Below are positions 25,949 through 35,668 of a stretch of DNA of 64,000 nt, piece by piece; positions within the stretch are counted from its first letter, which is position 1; each line of letters begins with the position of its first letter. The notes beneath the pieces were generated by a model. That model did not search any database and was not told the DNA's origin. It saw only the letters and a list, made by a program, of their open reading frames with translations. The position numbers were made by a program, and so were the translations under genes. Source of the DNA: Ktedonobacter sp. SOSP1-85 (lineage in GTDB: Bacteria; Chloroflexota; Ktedonobacteria; Ktedonobacterales; Ktedonobacteraceae); NCBI RefSeq assembly GCF_016587415.1, contig NZ_BNJI01000001.1, positions 1,527,501 through 1,591,500 on the forward strand, read 5' to 3'.

Positions 25949-27481
25949 ATGTCACAACGAGCTGTTTTTGCACAGACTACTCAACCGGTCGAGAAGACAT
26001 TTCAACAATTACTCCACGATAAGGTCGGGCACCTGCTGCAAACCTTCTTTGTGGCGGAGATCACGCCGGAGAATTATCACCTTTTCGATCTGCAACGACG
26101 CGCCCTCTGGATCGGGGTCGCCATTTTCTTACAAACACTCAATGAAATCGACCACGACTGGTATATCCCCTATCTGATGCCAGTGGGTTCGCTTATTCCC
26201 TTCGTGCTTATCCTTGGGAGCTTTGTCGCGATGTGGATGGCGCTTCGGCCCGCTTCACAGCCACGCCCAAAGTCCGCTATCAAGCGACCTCCAACGCGCT
26301 GGCAAAAGCTTATGCTTCTCGCCCTACTCATTCTCACAGTAATAGGCGCGGTTGAGCTTGGACGGGGCCTGATCATGAGCGTCCTGCCGCCTCAATTCTC
26401 CAATGATGGCACTTCGCTTGATACCAATGCCGCGATGCTGCTGCTGGAGGGGCGCAATCCCTATACCGACTCCAATATGCTGGATATTTATCGCAACCAG
26501 AACTTTACGCTTGAACCCAACTGGACCACGCCCTTGCGCCAGGGACAGTTCGCCAACCGCTATGACTATCCCTCCATCGCCGAATTTCGTAGCGCCCTCG
26601 ATACTGCGCTCAAGGCTGGCGAGGCTCCCGAGTTCGAATCTAAGGTCAGCTATCCCGCCCTCTCCTTCCTGACCCTGCTGCCCTTCGCCCTGTTTAAAAA
26701 CTATAATGTCCTGCCACTCTACCTGGCAAGCTATCTTTTCCTGGTCGCCATCGCCTGGAAGGCATCACGTCCAGAGATTCGCCCATGGGTTCTCCTGCTG
26801 GGCATTGCCAATGTGCCCATGTGGAGCTCCACGGTCGGAGGCAATCTCGATGTCCTTTGTACGCTCTTCGTCGTGATTGCCTGGCTGCTACGCGAGCGAC
26901 GCTGGAGCACAGCGCTCTTCTTTGGCCTGGCCCTGGCAAGCAAGCAAACTGCCTGGTTTATCGCGCCCTTCTACTTTGTCATGCTCTGGCGTCTCTATGG
27001 CTTTAAAGAGGCAGTCTATCGCTGCATGCTGGCGAGTATGTTCATGCTTCTCATCAATATGCCATTTATTCTCTGGAACCCTCATGCCTGGCTCGCGGGT
27101 GTCCTAGCGCCCATGGCAGATCCCATGTTCCCCATGGGAGTTGGCCTCGTTGGCTTAAGTGTGACGCACCTGCTACCGTTCTTGCCAACCAGCGTGTATA
27201 CGCTGTTGGAGGGCGTGACAATGCTCGCCATGCTCTACGTCTACTGGCGTATCTGCCGCAAGCGCCCCGAGGCCGCATTCTTGCTAGCGATTATCCCGCT
27301 GTTCTTCGCCTGGCGCAGTCTGCCATCCTACTTCTATTGTGCAGCCCTGCCCATGTTCGTCTTGATCAGCTCGCGGTTGACGCCGCTATCTGGTCAAGCC
27401 CTGGCATCGGCCTTCTCTACGATGGTTCAGCGCAACAAGGTCGGCATGGCCTCGTCATTGAACGCGCCCCTTTCTATGTAA
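25949..27481 (+). CDS. Polytopic GT-C glycosyltransferase (GT87-like)
   Basis: About 510 residues with some 10 membrane helices beginning near residue 55. Extracytoplasmic loop DTNAAMLLLEGRNPYTDSNM and SKVSYPALSFLTLLPF resemble GT-C enzymes; ALASKQTAWFIAPFY is the K/R-rich cytoplasmic turn seen in DUF2029/GT87 proteins. Probably an envelope sugar transferase. Start uncertain: ATG 25949 has no ribosome site; AAAGGAGG at 25904-25911 lies 37 bases upstream, next to a possible non-ATG start (CTG 25913), and a TTG at 25898 is also in frame. Confidence 0.75.
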   Translation: MSQRAVFAQTTQPVEKTFQQLLHDKVGHLLQTFFVAEITPENYHLFDLQRRALWIGVAIFLQTLNEIDHDWYIPYLMPVGSLIPFVLILGSFVAMWMALRPASQPRPKSAIKRPPTRWQKLMLLALLILTVIGAVELGRGLIMSVLPPQFSNDGTSLDTNAAMLLLEGRNPYTDSNMLDIYRNQNFTLEPNWTTPLRQGQFANRYDYPSIAEFRSALDTALKAGEAPEFESKVSYPALSFLTLLPFALFKNYNVLPLYLASYLFLVAIAWKASRPEIRPWVLLLGIANVPMWSSTVGGNLDVLCTLFVVIAWLLRERRWSTALFFGLALASKQTAWFIAPFYFVMLWRLYGFKEAVYRCMLASMFMLLINMPFILWNPHAWLAGVLAPMADPMFPMGVGLVGLSVTHLLPFLPTSVYTLLEGVTMLAMLYVYWRICRKRPEAAFLLAIIPLFFAWRSLPSYFYCAALPMFVLISSRLTPLSGQALASAFSTMVQRNKVGMASSLNAPLSM

Positions 27482-27517
27482 AAGAGAAGACAAACGCACA
27501 GGTTTTCCATCAGAGAC

Positions 27518-27555
27518 AAGAAGAGTGCTCCTGGCAAAAGCACTCTTCTTTTTGT
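27518..27555 (+). terminator. Rho-independent terminator
   Basis: A 12-bp stem (27518-27529 with 27539-27550) is followed by a T-rich run. It lies 37 bases after the GT87-like stop. Confidence 0.85.
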
Positions 27556-27563
27556 TGTTCCGC

Positions 27564-27592
27564 TCGACTCTTCCCCTACTTCGTGGTACAAT
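27564..27592 (+). promoter_or_regulatory. Promoter for the TPR-paralog operon
   Basis: TCGACT (27564-27569), a 17-base spacer and an extended TGG-TACAAT (-10 at 27587-27592). It lies just after a terminator and 36 bases before the first TPR gene, as expected for a new unit. Confidence 0.6.
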
Positions 27593-27627
27593 CCACACGA
27601 TAATAAGTTGTGAGGTGAGCGCGATTT

Positions 27628-29838
27628 ATGGTACGGAAAAAAGAGACAGCATTTAGCTTGACTGACGAAGAACAACAGCAACAACAACACCTGCTTACAC
27701 ACTATCATACCCTGGCAGAAAGCCTGCGAGAAAGCACGGATGCCTCCTCAATCGAGCACGTGTTGCAAGAGCTTTTGCAGTATACACCAGAGCTTCAGCA
27801 AACAATTGCCAAAGAGCTCAGCAAGGAACAGCACAGTGATGCTGCCGATATCCTGCTCGCGCTCCATAGCGTCAGCCCCAACAAAGAGGTACGCAAGGAG
27901 GCGAGGCGTGCGCTCCTGCGCTTAGAGAATGCCTCGATCAAACCACAGTGGCAGGCTCCTCAGGCACGCACCTCAGTTGTGGAGATCAAGACGGCAAACC
28001 CACCACGCTTCTGGCGAGGACAGGTCTCACAGACACGCGAACAGGGAGAAGTGCTCCTCTCGCTCTACTGGGAACAGGGCTATGACTATACCGAGGTGCG
28101 AAGCTTTACCTTCGTTCTTGATTTCTGGCGCGATGGCGTCCGTGAATTCATCCTGGAAACGCTCAGCAAACGTCGCGTGCTTGAGAGCATAGAGGAGCGC
28201 CAGGTTACCACCAGTCATGCTTTTGTTGAGTGTACCCTGGCAGAGGGCAGACGCTTGATCGAAGAGGCTCTCACGACCAATACCTGGCGTGGGAACCAGC
28301 CCGCAGTCGAATACCGCCATCATAGCAACACCCTCAATACTCTGATCTTCCAGGCCCAGGATGTTGGGCGCGACCGGGGTCTAACCTTCATGTATCCCGA
28401 GATGGACGCCCAGGAGACGGCTATTAACTTCGTGGGTGCCTGGTCAATAGGCGATTATGGCCTGACCTATGATCTCCTCAGCCGGGATAGCACGCTATTA
28501 AAAGATATAACACGCGCTGAGTGGATTGAACAACATCGCCGCTGGTTCGATGAAGCTCACCCCGCCCGCCTTATGCTGACGTTTGTACAGGAGCACGAGG
28601 CACCGCAGAGCACGCTCTGGCTTCCCTCCAGTGCGACCAGTAGCCAGGCGAAGCGCGTAGAGGTCGAAATTGGCTGGTCGCTTGAACTCAGCGAGACCAT
28701 GCTCAGTGGGGCATTGGCCGAAATGCCATTGGGAACGGCGATCAACAAGGAAACGGGCCGGCACTGGTTCTGGAGCAAATACACCATGGTGCGCGAAAAT
28801 AATGAATGGCGCGTTCAGCGCTTCCATGATGAGGGGGCGCGCCTACAAGGACTTCCAATTACGGAGATTCAGCAGCAGATTACGCGCCGGGAAGAGGAGG
28901 TCGAGGCCAAAGCCAAGCAGCCAGCGGAGGATATGCAAAGCCTGCTTGATGAGCTGACACGCGGCTTCTACCAGATCTTACACTACTATGATGCTCTGAT
29001 TGCCCTGGTTTCACTTGATAGACAGCCATGCGAAGCGGCCACTGGCCGTGCTATGGCCCTGGGCAATCCCGAGCGAGCTATGGTTTATCTTCAGCGGCTG
29101 GTTGAGCGCTTCCCTGAGCGACTCGAGTTAAATATGCGTAGTCTCGCAGGGACATACGCCACCTATGCCTTTAACGAGGCTGCGGCCAATATACCCGGAC
29201 GACGTGAGCATTTCCTGGAGCTTGCTGAAGCAACGCTTCGCGACTTGCTAGAACTACATAATGATGCGCTGAATCATCTTCTCCTGGCTGAGCTTTACAG
29301 TAGCCAGGAACGCAACGAAGAGGCCGAAGAAGAGCTACACCAGGCAGAAGCGCTCAATCCTACCACTGACGAGCAAGGCAGTATCGAGGCCAACCTGGGC
29401 GCACTAGCCATGCGCCGCGAACAGATGGCCACAGCGTTAGCCCATTTTGAGCGCGCCTCAAAGCTGGTACCCAATCATCCAGGCATCTGGTTTAATCTAG
29501 GCTTCGTCCATCGCCTGCTGGGGCATATGGAGACAGCGGCGTCACACTATAAACACGCCATCGAACTGGAGCCACAGGATATCCGCCCCTACTCTGAGCT
29601 TACAGCCATTAATATGAATCAGCAGGACCAGCAGGAGGCACGCCGGGTCGTTGAAGCCGGACTTGCCGCCAATCCTGACTCGGCTCATCTGCTCGCGCTG
29701 CATGCCTCGGTCTTACATGTACTAGGCGAAGAGCGGGCCGCGCAGCGCCAACTTGAGCAGGCGGAACAACTCGATCCAACCCTGGAGATTGTCCAGGCCA
29801 CTCGCCAACAACTCGAATTGGACAAGAAGAGAAAATAG
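27628..29838 (+). CDS. TPR protein with NTF2-like region, paralog 1
   Basis: 736 residues, no signal or membrane segment. N-terminal Gln-rich helix, then a HEAT-like block EVRKEARRALLRLENASI shared with the next gene. A beta-rich middle (PPRFWRGQ onward) and a short domain at about 255-300 (NFVGAWSIGDYGLTYDLL) recall NTF2-like folds. Five or so tetratricopeptide repeats occupy about 475-730 (e.g. GIWFNLGFVHRLLGHMETAA). Probably a cytoplasmic scaffold; no enzyme motif is visible. Function unknown. Confidence 0.88.
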   Translation: MVRKKETAFSLTDEEQQQQQHLLTHYHTLAESLRESTDASSIEHVLQELLQYTPELQQTIAKELSKEQHSDAADILLALHSVSPNKEVRKEARRALLRLENASIKPQWQAPQARTSVVEIKTANPPRFWRGQVSQTREQGEVLLSLYWEQGYDYTEVRSFTFVLDFWRDGVREFILETLSKRRVLESIEERQVTTSHAFVECTLAEGRRLIEEALTTNTWRGNQPAVEYRHHSNTLNTLIFQAQDVGRDRGLTFMYPEMDAQETAINFVGAWSIGDYGLTYDLLSRDSTLLKDITRAEWIEQHRRWFDEAHPARLMLTFVQEHEAPQSTLWLPSSATSSQAKRVEVEIGWSLELSETMLSGALAEMPLGTAINKETGRHWFWSKYTMVRENNEWRVQRFHDEGARLQGLPITEIQQQITRREEEVEAKAKQPAEDMQSLLDELTRGFYQILHYYDALIALVSLDRQPCEAATGRAMALGNPERAMVYLQRLVERFPERLELNMRSLAGTYATYAFNEAAANIPGRREHFLELAEATLRDLLELHNDALNHLLLAELYSSQERNEEAEEELHQAEALNPTTDEQGSIEANLGALAMRREQMATALAHFERASKLVPNHPGIWFNLGFVHRLLGHMETAASHYKHAIELEPQDIRPYSELTAINMNQQDQQEARRVVEAGLAANPDSAHLLALHASVLHVLGEERAAQRQLEQAEQLDPTLEIVQATRQQLELDKKRK

Positions 29839-29902
29839 CGGGCATTACGCGCCCCATGCTCACTGTTCGTAATGTATAGTAAATGGAAGGGAAGGATGGA
29901 TT

Positions 29903-32476
29903 GTGTCACAGAAACAGAAGGCAGGAGCAAACTCAAACGCGAACTCAAAAAGGGCGCATACCTCCCCAGGCCTGAACCCTGAAGAGCAGGCCTGGGTACA
30001 ACAACAGCTTACCGACTATCCAGGCTATACGCAAGCGCTCCAGGCCGCGACGCATACGCGTCAGGTCCAGGAGGCACTCTCACCCCTGCTGGCTCAATCC
30101 GAACCTGTGCAACAAGCCCTGATACAGGGCCTGGGCAAACAGATTACTCAGGAGGCCGCCGACCTCTTGCAAGCGCTACACGAACTGGCATCAACCAAAG
30201 AGTTACGCAAAGAGGCGCGCCGCTCCCTCCTCCGCCTTGAGAATGCTAAAATTACGCCACACTGGCACTTGCCAGCCGAGGAGCAGGTACCTGCGCAACC
30301 CATCACACCCCAGGCCAGCACTCCACCTCGCTTCTGGAAAGGCTTTTATACCGATACGCTTGCCGAAGAAGAGGCGGCAGAGGTCATCCTCCTCTGGGAA
30401 GAGGGTGATGGCTATAAAGAGGCGCGCATCATGGGTATGACGCTGGACTATCGCCTCCACGGTATTGAAGACTTCTTCTATGAAGCACATTTGAGCAAAC
30501 GCCAGGCCGAGAAACGCCTGGAGTATATACGCACACAGCAGTTTTCAGGAGCACGCTTCCTTCCGTGCACGCTGCCAGAGGCTCGTCACCTGATGGAAGA
30601 CGCCCTGGACGTTCTGGAAGAACATGGAGCGCGCGCCCCAATAGATTTCGTTCGCTACCAACATATTGTCGATGAGCTTATCCTGAGCTCACCAGACGCA
30701 GAGATAGAAAATGAGGATGAAGAGATAATGCCGAAAGAGAACGAGCTCGGTCCCTTTGATATGGCTCAGGAGATGCAAAACTTTTTCGAAAACTTCTTTG
30801 CCGCAGGCGACCTTTTCGACCAGACGGTTGAAGAGTTTTTCGATGCCTGGAGTGAGGGCAACTATGGAGAAGCCTACGACCTGCTCGCGCACGACAGCCC
30901 GCTACGCCAGGGACTCGAGCGTGAAGCCTGGGTCCAGTTGCGTGAGCAATGGCGCGCCGAGGCCCAGCCAGCGAACTTCCGCATTCTAGGCCTGGAAGAG
31001 CGACTGGAGGATGAGGAGGATGAGGATTTCCTTGACGAGGAAGACGAAGACGACGAGCTAGAGGAGGAAGACGAAGACGACGAGCTAGAGGATGAGGAGG
31101 ATGAGGAGGATGAGGACGAAGATGAGCTAGATATCGAAGCCGAAGAGGGGATCGTCGATGTGTGCTGGTCACTGGAGATGCGGCAGACGCCACTCTCTGA
31201 GCGCCTTCCCGAACTGCCCAGGGCAACCGCTGTCTATGATGTGACTGGGCGCCACTGGTTCTGGTCCAGTTTTACCGTCATCGATGAAGGTGGCGAGCCA
31301 CGCCTGGTCTCTCATGTCGATGAGGGGACACAGCTCCAGAGCCTCTCCGACGAGGAGCTCGAGACCCGCTCCGATGAGCTTATCCAGCGTTACGAACAAC
31401 TAATGGAGAAACTGGGCATCGATGAAGAGGGCAATCGCATCGTCCGAGAGGAGAGCGAGGACGAGGAGAATGAAGAGCTGGTCTTCACCCAGACGCTAGC
31501 CGGTCTTCAAAAAGGCATCACTATCACCAGCAAGTACCTGCACCATCTCGATGCCTTGATCGCGCATCACCCGGACGAGCAGTCCGAGCAGTATCAGCAA
31601 GCAGCTAGCCAGGCGGAGGCATCTCAGGACCTGGAACGCGCCGCGTATTACCTGCAAGCCATCGCGGATCGCTTCCCTGAACTTGCGCCAAAGGCCTTAA
31701 TCAGCCTGGCAAATGCTCAGCAGCGCCTGGCTCAGGCGGCGGAGCAGGATGAGGAGCGCTCCACGCGTTTCTTCAAGCTCGCCGAACTGAACCTCCACAC
31801 CAGCCTGGAGAAGGAGCGGTCCGCCCTGGGCCTGATCTTACTGGCCCAACAGCTCTCGCATGAATACGCCAAATTTGATGAAGCCGAGAAACTGCTTCAC
31901 GAGGCTGAACAGCTCTCGCCCAATGCTAACGAGGCATTGATGATCGCTGTCAACCAGGGCATGATCGAGGAATACCGTAATCATATTCCGCAGGCTATCG
32001 AGCATTATCGGCGCGCCACGACCATCGCTCCAGACTTCCCCAATCTCTGGAACAATATTGGCTATCTCCAGTTAAACATGGAGCAGTACGACGAGGCCGA
32101 AAAGAGTTTCTTGCAGAGCGTTGACCATGATCCCACCAACACAGAGGCATACGTACACCTGGCGGATCTCTATGTCCAGGTACGCGAGGATATTGATGGC
32201 GCCGAAGATGTCCTACAGCAAGGGCTAGAAATCAATGAAGACGATATCGGCATTCTGGGCAAGCTGACTGAGGTCTACATTCAGAAAGGCGAACTGAAAG
32301 AGGCCGAGCAGTACCTTGAGGCCGCGGAGGAAATCTCGGCTGATTCGGCTTTCGTCCAGGAACTACGTGCCAACTTAGATCAGGCACGAGCAGAGAAACG
32401 ACGTGCCATGAAATCTCGCGGCGAACAGCGCAAAGCGAACCAATCTCAGAATAAAGCGAAAAAGCACAAGAAATGA
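29903..32476 (+). CDS. TPR protein with acidic insert, paralog 2
   Basis: 857 residues from a GTG with GGAAGGA upstream. It aligns with the previous protein along its length: ELRKEARRSLLRLENAKI, PPRFWKGFYTD, a DAWSEGNYGEAYDLLAHD domain, HWFWSSFTVI, and C-terminal TPRs (LWNNIGYLQLNMEQYDEAE). It differs by an acidic insert of Glu/Asp runs at about residues 368-412, partly encoded by a 27-bp direct repeat (31037-31088), and by a basic C-terminal tail (KANQSQNKAKKHKK). The opposite charges could favour self-association (speculation). It overlaps the next gene by four bases (ATGA). Confidence 0.88.
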   Translation: MSQKQKAGANSNANSKRAHTSPGLNPEEQAWVQQQLTDYPGYTQALQAATHTRQVQEALSPLLAQSEPVQQALIQGLGKQITQEAADLLQALHELASTKELRKEARRSLLRLENAKITPHWHLPAEEQVPAQPITPQASTPPRFWKGFYTDTLAEEEAAEVILLWEEGDGYKEARIMGMTLDYRLHGIEDFFYEAHLSKRQAEKRLEYIRTQQFSGARFLPCTLPEARHLMEDALDVLEEHGARAPIDFVRYQHIVDELILSSPDAEIENEDEEIMPKENELGPFDMAQEMQNFFENFFAAGDLFDQTVEEFFDAWSEGNYGEAYDLLAHDSPLRQGLEREAWVQLREQWRAEAQPANFRILGLEERLEDEEDEDFLDEEDEDDELEEEDEDDELEDEEDEEDEDEDELDIEAEEGIVDVCWSLEMRQTPLSERLPELPRATAVYDVTGRHWFWSSFTVIDEGGEPRLVSHVDEGTQLQSLSDEELETRSDELIQRYEQLMEKLGIDEEGNRIVREESEDEENEELVFTQTLAGLQKGITITSKYLHHLDALIAHHPDEQSEQYQQAASQAEASQDLERAAYYLQAIADRFPELAPKALISLANAQQRLAQAAEQDEERSTRFFKLAELNLHTSLEKERSALGLILLAQQLSHEYAKFDEAEKLLHEAEQLSPNANEALMIAVNQGMIEEYRNHIPQAIEHYRRATTIAPDFPNLWNNIGYLQLNMEQYDEAEKSFLQSVDHDPTNTEAYVHLADLYVQVREDIDGAEDVLQQGLEINEDDIGILGKLTEVYIQKGELKEAEQYLEAAEEISADSAFVQELRANLDQARAEKRRAMKSRGEQRKANQSQNKAKKHKK

Positions 32477-33801
32477 TGACAGATTTCAACGAACAGTTGC
32501 AAGAACGTATGATTCATTATCATACAGTAACGCTTGGACCCCTGACACGCCAGGGACACGCCACGGCTGAAGTGACGATCGAGAAGGAGGCGGAGGAGCC
32601 AAAGCTCCTCCAGCTCCTCGTACCCGCGGGATTGCCGGGCGAACGCGTCACTATCGCGGTCGAGGATCCTCCCAAACCACGTCCTGGGCGTCGGAGCCGC
32701 CGCTGGAAGCCGCGCCCACCTCGCGTCTGGATCACCGAGATTCATGAGTCTTCGCCAGAGCGCGTGGTTGCCCCCTGCCCTGTCTTTGGCACTTGTGGAG
32801 GCTGCCAATTGCAGCATTTGCAATATGAACGTCAGCTCACCTGGAAACGTGAAATGGTGGAAGAACTGCTACGCGAGATTGGCCACTTTGAACAGCCTCC
32901 ACTGCTGGAGGCCGTGGCTTGCGAAATCCCCTGGAACTATCGCAATCAAATGCGCTTCTCCATCAATCGTGAGGGGCAACCAGGGCTGACCGCACGCGAC
33001 ACGCGCCGGGTTCTACCACTTGTCTCCTGCCCCATCGCGCATGAACGCATCAACCGCGCGCTTACCGTGCTAAGCCAGTTTGAGAATCCGCGTCCACAGG
33101 TCATTGTGCGCTATGGTGTCGGCACGGGACAGATGCTCCTACAGCCTCAACAACCCGAAGAGGTGCAGCAACAACTGCAAGAAGCCGGACTGACCATTTG
33201 TGACGAGACCATGGAGGAGAAGCTGGGTGGCAAGACCTTCCGTATCCGCCCTAGCTCGTTCTTCCAGACCAACACGCCACAGGCTGAAAAGATGGTTCGC
33301 ATGGTGCTTAATGGACTCCTCGCGCATCGACCCGCCGAGAAGGATCCTGCACAGTTGACCATCGTCGACGCATACTGCGGCGTTGGCACCTTTGCCCTGC
33401 TGATGGCACACCACTTTGGTCGCATTATCGCCATTGAGGAGTCGCCCAGCGCCATCCGCGATGCCCATTGGAACGCACGCGATACCAATAACATTGAGAT
33501 CCTCAAAGGGAAGGTTGAGGACATGCTACCCGGGCTAAGCGCCCAGGTAGATGGCTTTGTCATCGATCCGCCACGCGCAGGCTGCCAGCCCATCGTTCTG
33601 GAGACGCTGCTGCGCTATCCCGTTGAACGCGTGGTGTATGTCTCCTGCGAACCATCGACCCTGGCACGCGACCTGGATGTCCTCTGTCATGGTGACGAGA
33701 CCTACCAACTGGTCTCCGTGCAGCCGCTCGATATGTTTCCGCAGACTGCGCATATTGAATGTGTAGCCGTCCTGGAACGCAATAAGCATGAAAATATATA
33801 G
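32473..33801 (+). CDS. rlmD: 23S rRNA (uracil-5-)-methyltransferase, RlmD/TrmA family
   Basis: 442 residues. It methylates C5 of a uridine in 23S rRNA using AdoMet. The 4Fe-4S motif is intact (C102, C108, C111 in CPVFGTCGGC and C in LVSCPIAH). AdoMet motif VDAYCGVGTFALLMA, substrate-binding FQTNTPQAEKM, and catalytic Cys in VVYVSCEPSTLARDL are present. The N-terminus has a TRAM-like start but is short. Bacterial paralogs (RlmC/RlmCD/RlmD) cannot be separated by eye. It is translationally coupled to the TPR gene. Confidence 0.93.
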   Translation: MMTDFNEQLQERMIHYHTVTLGPLTRQGHATAEVTIEKEAEEPKLLQLLVPAGLPGERVTIAVEDPPKPRPGRRSRRWKPRPPRVWITEIHESSPERVVAPCPVFGTCGGCQLQHLQYERQLTWKREMVEELLREIGHFEQPPLLEAVACEIPWNYRNQMRFSINREGQPGLTARDTRRVLPLVSCPIAHERINRALTVLSQFENPRPQVIVRYGVGTGQMLLQPQQPEEVQQQLQEAGLTICDETMEEKLGGKTFRIRPSSFFQTNTPQAEKMVRMVLNGLLAHRPAEKDPAQLTIVDAYCGVGTFALLMAHHFGRIIAIEESPSAIRDAHWNARDTNNIEILKGKVEDMLPGLSAQVDGFVIDPPRAGCQPIVLETLLRYPVERVVYVSCEPSTLARDLDVLCHGDETYQLVSVQPLDMFPQTAHIECVAVLERNKHENI

Positions 33802-33836
33802 TTACGTACAAAGCTTCTCACCAGGTAATTGACTCT

Positions 33837-34523
33837 ATGCTAAATCACCATACGCATTTGCTGCTCGCCTCCGCCTCTCCCAGGCGCAGGCAGATTATTA
33901 CCTCCCTTGGCCTGCCCTACACCATTGGCGTGTCGCCCACCGATGAAGAGGCAGTCCAGGCACTCTATCGCGGGCCTGCGGACGGCCTGGCGCAATGGAC
34001 CGCTGCGCATAAAGCCCTGGGCGCCCTTACGATGCCCGAGTCCCAAGGCGCGCTCGTGGTGGCGGCAGATACCACCGTCCTCCTGGACGACCAGGTCCTG
34101 GGCAAGCCATGCGACGAAGAGCACGCGCGCCAACTCCTGCGCTCCCTGCGTGGACGCTGGCACCGCGTGGTCACCGGCGTTGTCGTGTGCGCGCTCAAAA
34201 ATGGTCAGATCACGATGTTTGGCGCCAGCCAGGCTACACCCGTGCTCATGCGTCCCTATAGCGATGCCGAGATCGACGCCTATATCGCCAGCGGTGATCC
34301 TATGGACAAAGCCGGCGCCTACGGTATCCAGAATCCTGATTTCCAACCGACCGAGCGCATTGATGGCTGCTATTTGAACGTCGTTGGCTTGCCACTCGGC
34401 ACGCTAACTGAGCTACTTGCGCGCTTTGATGTTCAGCCGCTGGCGGCGCATGTCTCAGATCCAGCCTGCTCCTGCTGCCCCTGGTCCACGCGCTCGCTTA
34501 AGAACGAGGCCACCCACGTCTAA
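33837..34523 (+). CDS. maf: Maf-like nucleotide pyrophosphatase
   Basis: 228 residues. LLLASASPRRRQIITSLGL is the diagnostic Maf start; ADTTVLLDDQVLGKP and ASGDPMDKAGAYGIQN complete the active-site signatures. Maf proteins hydrolyse dTTP/UTP or modified nucleotides to monophosphates. A Cys-rich C-terminal extension (DPACSCCPWS) is unlike the usual family end; its role is unknown. It is followed after four bases by gluQ. Confidence 0.93.
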   Translation: MLNHHTHLLLASASPRRRQIITSLGLPYTIGVSPTDEEAVQALYRGPADGLAQWTAAHKALGALTMPESQGALVVAADTTVLLDDQVLGKPCDEEHARQLLRSLRGRWHRVVTGVVVCALKNGQITMFGASQATPVLMRPYSDAEIDAYIASGDPMDKAGAYGIQNPDFQPTERIDGCYLNVVGLPLGTLTELLARFDVQPLAAHVSDPACSCCPWSTRSLKNEATHV

Positions 34524-34527
34524 TCAC

Positions 34528-35508
34528 ATGCTCAAGTCATCTTCAGCAGCAACGGCAAAGCAGGCAGAAGAAGTTGTGGTGCGGGGGCGCTATGCCCCCA
34601 GCCCAACGGGGGACCTGCACCTGGGCAATCTGCGCACCGCCCTGCTAGCCTGGCTCTTCGCTCGCCGCGAACAGGGACAATTTGTGCTACGCGTCGAGGA
34701 TCTCGATCAGCCCCGTGTGCGCGCGGGCGCCACACAAGGTATGCTGAACGATCTCCACTGGCTCGGGCTGGACTGGGATGAGGGTCCCGGCGTGGGCGGC
34801 CCCTATGCGCCATACACCCAGAGCGAGCGCCTGGAGATCTACGAGACCTATCGGAAACGCCTCCAGGATGCAGACCTGGTCTATCCCTGCTATTGTAGCC
34901 GGGCCGAGATCGCGCACGCGGCGAGCGCGCCTCAGCAGGGAGCCGAGGATGGACCACGCTATCCCGGCACCTGTCGCTATCTGACGACACGCGAACGTAG
35001 CCAGCGTGAGCGAATGCGCCGCCCCTCGCTTCGTCTGCGCGTGCCGGATGAGAGCCGGGTCGCCTTCACCGATCTTGTGATGGGGCCAATGACGCAACAT
35101 GTCCAGCAGGCAGTTGGCGACTTTATTATCCGGCGCTCGGATGGTATCTTCGCCTACCAGTTCGCCGTAGTTGTCGATGATGCCCTGATGCAGATCAACC
35201 AGATCGTGCGTGGCGCGGACCTGCTCTCCTCGACCGCGCGTCAGATTCTGCTCTTTCAGCTCCTTGGCTTCCCCATCCCCACCTTTGCCCATGTTCCCTT
35301 GATTCTAGATGCCACAGGCAAACGCCTCTCTAAGCGCGATGGTAGCACGGGCCTGGCTCCCCTGCGCGCAGCGGGACAGACACCACAACACATCATCGGG
35401 CAGCTTGCGACAAGTTGTAGCCTCCTGCCGAATGGTACTCTTCTCACCCCTCACCAGCTCCTCACGGTCTTCTCTCAGCATCGATATGGTATAATGCGCA
35501 CAGAATAA
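34528..35508 (+). CDS. gluQ: Glutamyl-Q tRNA(Asp) synthetase
   Basis: 326 residues from ATG 34528, four bases after Maf; a longer in-frame reading into Maf (from 34417) is unlikely. Catalytic core only, no anticodon domain, as in GluQ-RS. GRYAPSPTGDLHLGNLRTALLA provides the HIGH-like motif, KRLSKRDG the KMSKS-like motif, and a Zn site is marked by CYC near residue 121 and YPGTC about 25 residues on. It charges queuosine of tRNA(Asp) with glutamate. A discriminating GluRS is ruled out by length. Confidence 0.92.
   Translation: MLKSSSAATAKQAEEVVVRGRYAPSPTGDLHLGNLRTALLAWLFARREQGQFVLRVEDLDQPRVRAGATQGMLNDLHWLGLDWDEGPGVGGPYAPYTQSERLEIYETYRKRLQDADLVYPCYCSRAEIAHAASAPQQGAEDGPRYPGTCRYLTTRERSQRERMRRPSLRLRVPDESRVAFTDLVMGPMTQHVQQAVGDFIIRRSDGIFAYQFAVVVDDALMQINQIVRGADLLSSTARQILLFQLLGFPIPTFAHVPLILDATGKRLSKRDGSTGLAPLRAAGQTPQHIIGQLATSCSLLPNGTLLTPHQLLTVFSQHRYGIMRTE
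35487..35495 (+). promoter_or_regulatory. Extended -10 promoter for mscS
   Basis: TGG-TATAAT (TATAAT at 35490-35495) lies in the last codons of gluQ. No clear -35. A transcript from here would start about 170 bases before the MscS ATG. Confidence 0.5.
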
Positions 35509-35538
35509 ACAAGCCACACAAAAATCACAGACATTTCA

Positions 35539-35612
35539 TCATCCTGAGATTTTGCCATGAGAGGCGCATAAACATAAACTTGCGCCTACCAATCAAGGCA
35601 AAATACAGGATG
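35539..35612 (+). ncRNA. Nested inverted repeat, structured leader of mscS
   Basis: CATCCTG and GATTTTGCC pair with GGCAAAAT and CAGGATG, with small bulges, and AGGCGCA pairs with TGCGCCT within. It lies between the promoter and the MscS start and is not a canonical terminator. It may be a regulatory leader or an attenuated terminator of gluQ; no known riboswitch class is recognised. Confidence 0.4.
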
Positions 35613-35668
35613 TGTGTTATCTGGCGTCTCCATCTGGTTAGCGCACTAGAAGGGTTCTCGTAGTTCGG

